The translations under genes and the position numbers were made by a program. A stretch of 6,782 bases of DNA from CAYLZN01 sp964387935 (lineage in GTDB: Bacteria > Acidobacteriota > Vicinamibacteria > Vicinamibacterales > JAFNAJ01), in contig CAYLZN010000318.1 of NCBI GenBank assembly GCA_964387935.1, positions 1 to 6,782 of the forward strand, given 5' to 3'. Below are positions 1-5,069 of this stretch, one piece after another. Position 1 is the stretch's first letter, and each line of letters starts with the position of its first letter. The notes under the pieces are model-generated. The model was not told the DNA's origin and did no database searches. It saw only the letters and a program-made list of their open reading frames with translations.

Positions 1-443
1 ACGTGATCGCCTGGCGACAGGTCGATGCCGTTCTGGGCGATCTGGAGCGACTCGCTCGCGTTGCGTGTGATGGCGATCTCCTCGGGATCGCAGCCGAATT
101 CCCGGGCGAGCGCCCGCCGCGTCGGCTCGTAGTTCCGCTCGATCTGCGCGCGGTAGACGATCGGCAGCATGTTCGACATGTCGAGGAAGCGCTTCATGGC
201 CTCGTGCACGACGCGCGGAGTCGGACAGTTGTTGCCGTTGTTCAGGTTGATGAGGGCGCGGTCGAGGGTGAAGGCCTGCTGGATTTCGCGCCAGTAGAAC
301 TCGTCGCGCGCCACCTCCTCCGGGCTGCGATCGGCGACGGCGGCAGAAGCCGCCTGGACGTCCGCCAGGCCTGTGGTCCTCGCGGCGAGGGCGGTCGCTC
401 CGATGAGGCTGGTGGTGTGCAGGAACGATCGACGAGTCCACAT
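1..443 (-). CDS. Tat-exported aminotransferase class V (isopenicillin N epimerase-like), N-terminal part
   Basis: The reading frame starts at an ATG at 443 and stays open to the left edge, giving 147 codons of an enzyme that in this family is usually about 400-450 residues, so roughly the first third is present. The start MWTRRSFLHTT is a twin-arginine (Tat) signal motif, followed by an Ala-rich hydrophobic stretch ending near residue 35, so a folded enzyme exported to the periplasm is expected. The mature part contains LINLNNGNNCPTPRVV, which is the N-terminal substrate-loop region of fold-type I class V aminotransferases, and then ITRNASESLQIAQNGIDL, the cofactor phosphate-binding region, ending at PGDHV. 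The PLP-binding lysine lies outside the window, so catalytic competence cannot be judged and the substrate is unknown. A GGAGGA ribosome binding site nine bases upstream supports the start. It is co-directional with the flavoprotein gene but separated by 106 bp, so it may have its own promoter. Confidence 0.86.
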   Translation of the reverse strand, partial: MWTRRSFLHTTSLIGATALAARTTGLADVQAASAAVADRSPEEVARDEFYWREIQQAFTLDRALINLNNGNNCPTPRVVHEAMKRFLDMSNMLPIVYRAQIERNYEPTRRALAREFGCDPEEIAITRNASESLQIAQNGIDLSPGDH

Positions 444-452
444 AGGCGGGTC

Positions 453-458
453 TCCTCC
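453..458 (-). promoter_or_regulatory. Ribosome binding site of the aminotransferase gene
   Basis: On the minus strand GGAGGA lies nine bases before the ATG at 443. It fixes the start directly before the twin-arginine signal peptide. The rest of the 444-549 spacer holds only a weak five-base-pair hairpin (509-513 with 521-525) and no convincing promoter hexamers. Confidence 0.7.
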
Positions 459-549
459 GGGTCGGGGCACCGCCAGTCAGCAGCGCGGCGTGCGTGCCTG
501 GTCGGTGGCCGCTATCCTACAGCGGTCGCGGGCGGATCGCGCGGGTGTT

Positions 550-1791
550 TCACGCCAGCGACGCCGCGATGCCCCTGGCGGCCGCGCGGGCGCTCGCCCA
601 GGCCCACTGGAAGTTGAACCCGCCCAGGCGTCCGTCCACGTCGAGGATCTCGCCCACGAGAAACAGCCCGGGACACAGGCGCGACGCCATCGTCGCCGGA
701 TCGATTTCGGGGAGCGCCACGCCGCCGGCGGTCACTTCGGCGTGATCGTAGCCGCGGCTGTCCCGCACCGGGAGTTCGAGGGTCGTCAGCAGGCGCACGA
801 GCGCGCGTCGCGTGTCGCGAGACAGCGTGGCCATGGTGACACCATCAGCCGCAGCGAGTGCCGCGAGGCGGCTCCCGAGTGACGCCGGCAGCCGCTCGCC
901 CAGGACGCTGGCGACGGCGGCCCGCGGCCGCGTGCGTGCCGCGTCCTTGAGCCAGGCGCCCACGGCGGCCGGCTCCTCGGGGACGAGGCCCACCGAGAGG
1001 ATCGGCGATCGCCCCTCCAGACGATGACGCAGGACGTGTCGGGACGCGTCGAGCACCGCCGGTCCGCTGACGCCGTGGTGTGTCCAGAGCATCGGCCCCT
1101 GGAAGTGCCGGGGCTTCGCTCGCGCCACGGCCACCTGCGCGCGCACCTCGTGTGACACGCCGGCCAGGCCCTCGTGCAGGTCGCCGTCGAGGAGCAGCGG
1201 GACCAGGGCTGGCGTCGTGGGCGCGATCGAGTGACCGAGCGCTCGTGCGAGCTGATAGCCGACGCCGTCGCTGCCGGTGCGTGGGACGGAGAGCCCGCCG
1301 GTCGCCAGGACGAGGCACCGGGCGCGCGCGCGACCGCCGGACGTCTCGAGCTCGAATGCGTCCGCCACCCGGCGCACCTCGGTGACGCGTGCGGACGTGA
1401 CGAGCCGGACGCCGGCCTCCCGGCACGCCCCCGTCAGCGCCTCGAGCACGTCGCGGGCCCGGTTCGAGTCCGGAAACAGCTTGCCCCAGCGCTCTTCGTG
1501 GAGGGGCACGCCGAGTCTACCAAAGAACGCGACCGTGTCCGGCACGGGCAGGCCGTGCAGCACGCGCGAGACGAATCGCGCCGGCCCGCCATTGAAATCT
1601 GCGGGCCCGACCGACCGGTTCGTCACGTTGCAGCGCCCGCCGCCGCTGATCAGGATCTTCGCGCCAAGCGTGCGGGCCCCGTCGAGCACGGTGATGGACG
1701 TGCCGGGGCGCTCGCGCGCGAGGAACACGGCCGTGGCCAGCCCCGCCGCGCCGCCGCCGACGATCGCGACCTCCGGTGCGTCCGCCGCCAT
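550..1791 (-). CDS. FAD-dependent oxidoreductase, HI0933/BaiN (YhiN) family
   Basis: This is a full-length flavoprotein of 413 residues from the ATG at 1791, close to the usual size of about 400. Numbering from that ATG, an FAD-binding Rossmann motif GGGAAG is at residues 12-17, the family signature ISGGGRCNVTN is near 48-58, a second dinucleotide-binding ATGG is at 163-166, LWTHHGVSGPAVL is near 235-247, and the C-terminal flavin-closing block TAGGV...GEILDVDGRLGGFNFQWAW spans about 354-398. These are the hallmarks of the HI0933-like family, which includes E. coli YhiN and the bile-acid gene product BaiN. Physiological substrates are mostly unknown and no specific reaction is assigned. The protein is predicted cytosolic. 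The frame is open 16 codons further back to a TTG at 1839 that overlaps the vapC stop. I prefer the ATG because family members begin only a few residues before the first glycine motif. It follows vapBC on the same strand and is probably cotranscribed with it. Confidence 0.92.
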   Translation of the reverse strand: MAADAPEVAIVGGGAAGLATAVFLARERPGTSITVLDGARTLGAKILISGGGRCNVTNRSVGPADFNGGPARFVSRVLHGLPVPDTVAFFGRLGVPLHEERWGKLFPDSNRARDVLEALTGACREAGVRLVTSARVTEVRRVADAFELETSGGRARARCLVLATGGLSVPRTGSDGVGYQLARALGHSIAPTTPALVPLLLDGDLHEGLAGVSHEVRAQVAVARAKPRHFQGPMLWTHHGVSGPAVLDASRHVLRHRLEGRSPILSVGLVPEEPAAVGAWLKDAARTRPRAAVASVLGERLPASLGSRLAALAAADGVTMATLSRDTRRALVRLLTTLELPVRDSRGYDHAEVTAGGVALPEIDPATMASRLCPGLFLVGEILDVDGRLGGFNFQWAWASARAAARGIAASLA

Positions 1792-1835
1792 CGCCGCAGT
1801 ACTCGGCTCGCCCGGGCCGCCGGACCGCGCGCCGG

Positions 1836-2243
1836 TCAAGCCCGCCAGTTCTCGACCGCCAGTCCGCTGACGCGCTTCAGGTGGGCGACGTTGTCGGTCA
1901 CGAGCACCCCCGCGAGCACGACGGCATGGGCGGCGACGGCCACGTCGAAGTCTTCGAGACGCATGCCCCTTCGCTCGAGGTCGGACCTGATCGCCCCGAA
2001 CGCACGACTCACGTCGTCAGTCCAGGGTGCGCGCACCAGCTCCGCGAGGAATACGTCGAAGCGCCGCCTCAGGCGGGTCGCACGCGCCGACCGCCCCAGG
2101 CGCGCCAGACCGTACTCGATCTCGGCGATCACCGGCTGACACAGGTAGACGTCTGCCCGCGAGCACGAGGTGAGGCGCTGCCGTACGTGGGCATCGCCCC
2201 GCATGAGAAACGAGACCGTGTTCGTGTCCAGCAGGTATTTCAC
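1836..2243 (-). CDS. vapC: VapC-type PIN-domain ribonuclease toxin
   Basis: A 135-residue PIN-domain protein, the usual VapC length. It starts at a GTG (2241-2243) that overlaps the vapB stop as GTGA. The sequence opens MKYLLDTNTVSFLMRG, with the first metal-binding aspartate at D6. VIAEIEYGLARL supplies a conserved acid at E41, and LEDFDVAVAAHAVVLAGVLVTDN supplies D100 and D117. The C-terminus (HLKRVSGLAVENW) matches the end of the FitB/VapC branch. All expected Mg/Mn-coordinating acids are present, so the toxin looks intact. Family knowledge: these enzymes cleave tRNA or rRNA at specific sites when not held by VapB; the target here cannot be read from the sequence. The frame extends far upstream of 2243, but that part is the shifted-frame shadow of vapB and not toxin. 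An AGGAAGG inside vapB lies about 13 bases before the GTG, rather far, so translation probably depends on coupling to vapB. Confidence 0.93.
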   Translation of the reverse strand: MKYLLDTNTVSFLMRGDAHVRQRLTSCSRADVYLCQPVIAEIEYGLARLGRSARATRLRRRFDVFLAELVRAPWTDDVSRAFGAIRSDLERRGMRLEDFDVAVAAHAVVLAGVLVTDNVAHLKRVSGLAVENWRA

Positions 2244-2491
2244 AGCCGTGGCGGGGCCTTCCTCGAACGGCGCGACAGGGTCCGATTCATCTCGTCGAGA
2301 GCCTTGTGCGCGTCGCGGTCGCGGGCGGCCTCGTCGAGCGCGTCGAGGAACCCACTGCTCCAGGACGTGTCCTTCTCGATCATGCCTTCGAGCGCCCTCC
2401 GGACGTACTGGTTCCGGCTGACCCTCAGGCGCCTCGCGCGCTCGTCGACCCGCCTGAGCAGCTCGGGTGGCAGGTGCACGGTCGTAGGCAT
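2240..2491 (-). CDS. vapB: VapB-type ribbon-helix-helix antitoxin
   Basis: An 83-residue antitoxin read from the ATG at 2491. Residues 2-7 (PTTVHL) form the beta-strand of a ribbon-helix-helix DNA-binding domain, followed by helix PPELLRRVDERARRL (8-22) and helix SRNQYVRRALEGMIE (25-39). Residues 42-83 are a charged tail of the kind that wraps the toxin's active site. The gene overlaps vapC by four bases (GTGA), the standard arrangement for keeping antitoxin made first and in excess. The frame stays open upstream to 2545, but the extra residues are encoded by the AT-rich operator and the neighbouring gene's start, so the internal ATG is the better start. No Shine-Dalgarno sequence precedes it. 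VapB family proteins repress their own promoter through palindromes, and one sits two bases upstream of this ATG. Confidence 0.9.
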   Translation of the reverse strand: MPTTVHLPPELLRRVDERARRLRVSRNQYVRRALEGMIEKDTSWSSGFLDALDEAARDRDAHKALDEMNRTLSRRSRKAPPRL

Positions 2492-2493
2492 GT

Positions 2494-2514
2494 GAATAGA
2501 ATACAATACTATTC
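2494..2514. promoter_or_regulatory. Palindromic operator, probable VapB/VapBC binding site
   Basis: A 21-bp imperfect palindrome centred on position 2504 has outer arms GAATAG (2494-2499) and CTATTC (2509-2514), with 8 of 10 base pairs symmetric. It is strikingly AT-rich within GC-rich DNA and occupies most of the 32 bp between the divergent starts of vapB (2491) and the acyltransferase gene (2524). Ribbon-helix-helix antitoxins bind such symmetric sites to repress their own operon, so VapB is the obvious candidate ligand. No binding can be proven from sequence alone. Confidence 0.6.
2502..2507 (+). promoter_or_regulatory. Candidate -10 element for the acyltransferase gene, inside the operator
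   Basis: TACAAT matches five of six bases of TATAAT and would place the transcript start about ten bases before the ATG at 2524. No good -35 hexamer is seen at the right distance. On the opposite strand TATTCT (2503-2498) and TAGTAT (2511-2506) are weaker four-of-six candidates for vapB. All of them overlap the palindrome, so a bound repressor would block either direction. Confidence 0.35.
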
Positions 2515-2523
2515 GGACTGCCC

Positions 2524-3873
2524 ATGCCGTTCGACCGCGCGCCATCGGGCGACCTGCCGCTGACGATGCGTCTCGTGTGGAGTGTGGGCCGCCTCGCCAT
2601 GACCCTGTTCTATCGGGTGGAGCGCCTGGGCCCCCCCGTGCCCGAGGGCCCGCTGCTGCTCGTGGCCAATCACGCCAACGGACTCATGGACCCGCCGCTC
2701 GTGGTCGCGACGGCAGGACGCATCCCGCGCTTCCTGGCCAAATCGACGCTGTTCCACGGCGCGCCCTACAGCTTCCTGATTCGCTGGTCCGGGGCCATCC
2801 CGGTGTACCGGCGGCAGGACGCCGGGGCCGACCTCTCGAGGAATGCGGAGATGTTCGTCGCCGTGAGCGCGGCGCTGGCCAGCGGCCAGGCCGTCTGCCT
2901 GTTTCCAGAAGGCATCAGCCACTCGTCTGGGCGCCTCGAGCCGCTGAAGACGGGAGCTGCCCGGATCGTGCTGTCGGCCGAGTCTCAGGGCACTCCCGTG
3001 TCGGTTGTGGCGGTGGGTCTCAATTTCTCCGACAAGGGGGCCTTCCGGTCTCCCGTCGTCGTGGCGTACGGCCCCGCGTTCAGCGCGCACGACCTGCTGA
3101 ATTCCGCCGAGCCCCTTTCGGGTGCGGCTGTGGATGCCGTGACGGCGCGGATCGCTGCACACCTCAGGGACCTGATGGTCGAGGCGGATCCTGTGTCGGA
3201 GGCCGACCTCATCGCGCGTGTCGAGCGACTGTATGCCGCGACCAAGGGACTGACGCGTGAGCCGGCGGCCCGACTCGGACGCGAGCAGCGGATTGCCCGG
3301 GGCCTGCGTCTGCTGCGGGCGCGCGATCCGGAGCGCCTGGCTGAAATCGTCGACGCCGTTCGCACACACGATCGGCGTCTCGACCGGTTCGGCCTGTCCG
3401 CTGCGCCGTCAATACGACCGCGCTGGTCGGATGCGCTGCGGTTCGTCGCCCGCGAGCTGCCACTCGCGCTGGCGCTGGTGCCCGTCGGGGTGCTGTCCGC
3501 CGCCGTGTTCGGGGTCCCCTACGTGCTCGTCGACCGGGTGGCGGAGAACCGGTGGGTGGCCCCAGACATCCGGGCGACGGTCAAGGTGCTCGGTGGCCTC
3601 GTCATCTACGTGGCGTGGCTCGTGCTGCTGACGGTGATGGTCGCGAAGTACGCCGGCAACATGGCAGGCCTGACGACGGTCGCGCTGCTCCCGCTGCTCG
3701 CGATCGCCGGCGTGTTCGCCTGGGAACGAGAACTCTCCGCGCTGTCGTCGGTGCGCACCTGGTGGGCGCTCCAGCAGACCTCGCCACGCGCGCTGCGCCT
3801 GCTGCGCCGGCGTCAGGAGGCCTTGACGCGCCTGCTGGACGAGGCCGCGACGTGGGTGGAGGAGGTAGGGTAG
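2524..3873 (+). CDS. Membrane acyltransferase, PlsC domain, Gpt2/Sct1-like (phospholipid synthesis)
   Basis: A 449-residue protein that should transfer acyl chains to glycerol-3-phosphate or lysophosphatidate at the inner membrane. The PlsC-type domain fills about residues 20-215. The catalytic motif is NHANGLMDP with H50 and D56, block III is GAIPVYR (90-96), the substrate-binding block is LFPEGISHS (126-134), and a fourth block VAVGLNFSDKGAF lies near 162-174. H and D are separated by five residues rather than the classical four of PlsC, and together with the FPEGxSHS block this recalls yeast Gpt2/Sct1 glycerol-3-phosphate acyltransferases. A charged helical linker (about 220-300) leads to three hydrophobic segments (about 311-338, 353-376, 381-400) and a basic amphipathic C-terminus. 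The ATG at 2524 has a weak GGA six bases upstream; an ATG at 2566 (residue 15) is the alternative. It is divergent from vapBC across only 32 bp. Exact acyl acceptor is not determinable. Confidence 0.9.
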   Translation: MPFDRAPSGDLPLTMRLVWSVGRLAMTLFYRVERLGPPVPEGPLLLVANHANGLMDPPLVVATAGRIPRFLAKSTLFHGAPYSFLIRWSGAIPVYRRQDAGADLSRNAEMFVAVSAALASGQAVCLFPEGISHSSGRLEPLKTGAARIVLSAESQGTPVSVVAVGLNFSDKGAFRSPVVVAYGPAFSAHDLLNSAEPLSGAAVDAVTARIAAHLRDLMVEADPVSEADLIARVERLYAATKGLTREPAARLGREQRIARGLRLLRARDPERLAEIVDAVRTHDRRLDRFGLSAAPSIRPRWSDALRFVARELPLALALVPVGVLSAAVFGVPYVLVDRVAENRWVAPDIRATVKVLGGLVIYVAWLVLLTVMVAKYAGNMAGLTTVALLPLLAIAGVFAWERELSALSSVRTWWALQQTSPRALRLLRRRQEALTRLLDEAATWVEEVG

Positions 3874-3901
3874 GTTCGAACCGGTATGGACAGCGGCCGC
3901 G

Positions 3902-4360
3902 TCAGTTCGCTGAGGCAGGAGGTTTCCTGACGAGGGCCACGGTCGCGACGGGCGTTCTGGCCACATCGATGGCGTCGATGTGGGCCGGCTCGTACCCTGG
4001 CGCCTCGGCCGTGACCGACACGTGGCGGCTCAGGCCAGACAGCGCGAAGAATCCTGCTTCGTTGGTGATGTCACTGGACGAGGAGTCTGGATCGTTCGGA
4101 TCGGTGGCCACCGCCGCGACGCGGGCGCCCTCGACGGGGCCGCCGTCTTTTTCGATGACCGTTCCCCTGAGCACGTAGGCGCTGGCGACGCCGGCCGCTG
4201 CGGTTGTTGCGGACGCCACGCCTGTGGGCGCGAGGGGACTGGGCGTCACCCCTGCGCTGCAGCCCCACGCCGCCAGCACGGCCGGCACGACCAGAGCGCG
4301 CCCGAGCGTCCGGAGGCGGTGCGCGGCTGTCGAACGGGAGAGTCCACCAGGAACGTGCAT
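3902..4360 (-). CDS. Small putative lipoprotein with carboxypeptidase-regulatory-like domain
   Basis: A 152-residue protein from the ATG at 4360. A basic N-terminus is followed by the hydrophobic stretch ALVVPAVLAAWGC, so C34 could be a lipidated cysteine, although tryptophan at -2 makes the lipobox atypical. A low-complexity Ala/Thr/Pro/Ser linker (35-62) precedes one compact beta-sandwich (about 64-145). LRGTVIEKDGGPVEGARVAAV, then TNEAGFFALSGL, then VTAEAPGYEP match the pattern of CarboxypepD_reg-like domains: G-x-V, a Pro-Val-x-G-Ala turn, a glycine-phenylalanine turn and a terminal Gly-Tyr. Such domains are usually surface or periplasmic scaffolding or binding modules without catalytic activity. 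The start is uncertain: no clear ribosome binding site lies before 4360, and an in-frame ATG at 4411 exists but would give an overlong N-region. It is convergent with the acyltransferase gene (28 bp apart) and divergent from the gene at 4508. Confidence 0.72.
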   Translation of the reverse strand: MHVPGGLSRSTAAHRLRTLGRALVVPAVLAAWGCSAGVTPSPLAPTGVASATTAAAGVASAYVLRGTVIEKDGGPVEGARVAAVATDPNDPDSSSSDITNEAGFFALSGLSRHVSVTAEAPGYEPAHIDAIDVARTPVATVALVRKPPASAN

Positions 4361-4507
4361 GGGCAGCGCGCACACTCGTGCGTCCGCCCCGAGGAATCGG
4401 CGCCCACCCATGCCTCCATGAACCCGGTGCCTTCGCCTCCCGCATTCCCATGGCTCAAAGTCGTCTGGGATGCTAAAAGTAAAGACCTGACCCCAGGGGG
4501 AGGTGCA
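4361..4507. promoter_or_regulatory. Divergent intergenic region upstream of the lipoprotein and the 163-residue protein
   Basis: These 147 bases should carry promoters for both flanking genes. For the rightward gene, TGCTAAAAG at 4471-4479 is an extended -10-like element (TG-n-TAAAAG, four of six bases in the hexamer) without a good -35. An A-rich patch with GTAAAGACCTGACCCC follows it at 4479-4494. For the leftward gene I see no convincing hexamers. Confidence 0.35.
4496..4503 (+). promoter_or_regulatory. Strong ribosome binding site before the 163-residue protein
   Basis: GGGGGAGG lies four bases before the ATG at 4508 and decides that start, although the same frame is open for over 500 bases further upstream. 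The bases just before it (ACCT at 4485-4488 and CCCC at 4491-4494) are complementary to it, so a small hairpin could hide the site. Confidence 0.7.
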
Positions 4508-4999
4508 ATGACCGCCACGTTCGAGATGCCGCGTCCGTCGAAACTCTGGAAGTCCCTGTCGGACGATCGCCGCCTGGAGGCAGCTGTCGCCTTCTGGGCA
4601 GACGACCAGGCCGTCGCGGAGCAGGCCGAGATGATCGGCGCCATCGCCCGGCAGATCAACTTCCGTCCCCGATCCGTGATGGCGCTGCCCATCGAGCGAC
4701 GGGCGCGTTTCGTGGCCAGGTTCCCCCAGATCTCGGACCAGGTCGCCGCCCGCCTGCTCGTGGCCTACCACCTCTCGCAGCAGCGACCCATGCTGACCGC
4801 GTTCCTCGACGAGTTGGGATTGAAGCACGAGGACGGCATCCTGACCGAGGAGATGCAGCCGCCTGCCAAAGAGGCCATCCTGACCGCCGGCCGGAAGCTC
4901 ACGGAGGCCTTTCCGGCCGACGACGTCCGGATGTACTTCGCGACGCTTCTGCTGCAGGATCCGGACACCTGGAGCGCGTTACAGGAATTGCTCCAGTAA
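4508..4999 (+). CDS. Conserved-looking hypothetical protein, 163 residues, helical, cytosolic
   Basis: I do not recognise this family. The protein is 163 residues and predicted soluble: no signal peptide, no membrane segment and no cysteine. It appears almost entirely alpha-helical, with a likely helix around LSDDRRLEAAVAFWADD (17-33), a basic patch RQINFRPRSVMALPIERRAR (48-67), a hydrophobic-helical centre RFPQISDQVAARLLVAYHL (71-89), LTAFLDELGLKHEDG (97-110) and an acidic C-terminus ending DPDTWSALQELLQ. The central patch and the repeated helix spacing could be a protein-protein interaction module. The codon pattern and very strong ribosome binding site make it a real, probably well-translated gene. 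It is transcribed alone, divergent from the lipoprotein gene and convergent with the DUF5916 gene, so no operon partner hints at a role. Upstream in-frame sequence to 3980 is the shadow of the lipoprotein gene and is not part of it. Confidence 0.85.
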   Translation: MTATFEMPRPSKLWKSLSDDRRLEAAVAFWADDQAVAEQAEMIGAIARQINFRPRSVMALPIERRARFVARFPQISDQVAARLLVAYHLSQQRPMLTAFLDELGLKHEDGILTEEMQPPAKEAILTAGRKLTEAFPADDVRMYFATLLLQDPDTWSALQELLQ

Positions 5000-5010
5000 C
5001 CGGTAACTAC

Positions 5011-5068
5011 CAGTAACCAGTTGCCAGTGAGTGTTTGCTGGAAACCGGAAACTGGAAACTGGAAACTG
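5011..5068. terminator. Imperfect hairpin between convergent genes, possible bidirectional terminator
   Basis: The bases at 5011-5028 (CAGTAACCAGTTGCCAGT) are complementary to 5051-5068 at 15 of 18 positions, with a 22-base loop. CCGGT at 5000-5004 can also pair with ACCGG at 5044-5048. No T-run follows in either direction, so it is not a classical intrinsic terminator. It lies exactly between the stop codons of two converging genes, which fits a transcription-ending or transcript-stabilising role. Confidence 0.45.
5040..5067. repeat. Four tandem heptamers GGAAACY
   Basis: Four head-to-tail copies of a seven-base unit are present: GGAAACC once, then GGAAACT three times. Reverse-complement relatives of the unit (CCAGTAA, CCAGTTG) lie just upstream at 5010-5028, so the repeat also builds the stem of the hairpin noted in this spacer. 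It ends two bases before the stop codon of the DUF5916 gene. Confidence 0.88.
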
Positions 5069-5069
5069 A

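Noticed and set aside
509..525. Small hairpin CCGCT-loop-AGCGG between the flavoprotein and aminotransferase genes
   Set aside because: Only five base pairs and no T-run; too weak to call a terminator.
1174..2139. A 321-codon plus-strand open frame across the flavoprotein and vapC genes
   Set aside because: It is antisense to two genes with clear family motifs, is Arg/Ala/Gly-rich with no domain signature, and is what high GC content produces on the opposite strand.
1836..2514. A wholly novel defence or mobile system around vapBC
   Set aside because: No recombinase, nuclease-helicase, reverse transcriptase, repeat array or attachment-site repeats are visible; the module reads as an ordinary type II toxin-antitoxin pair in an unusual place.
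2244..2600. N-terminal extension of the vapC frame
   Set aside because: The extra residues come from reading vapB in a shifted frame; the PIN fold starts at KYLLDTN right after the GTG at 2243.
2509..3369. A 286-codon minus-strand open frame opposite the acyltransferase
   Set aside because: Low-complexity Arg/Gly/His-rich composition and full antisense overlap with a motif-bearing gene mark it as a shadow frame.
3873..3882. Perfect 10-bp palindrome GGTTCGAACC at the acyltransferase stop, resembling a tRNA T-arm
   Set aside because: No acceptor, D or anticodon arms surround it, and without a loop it cannot form a terminator hairpin. A 10-bp palindrome can occur by chance.
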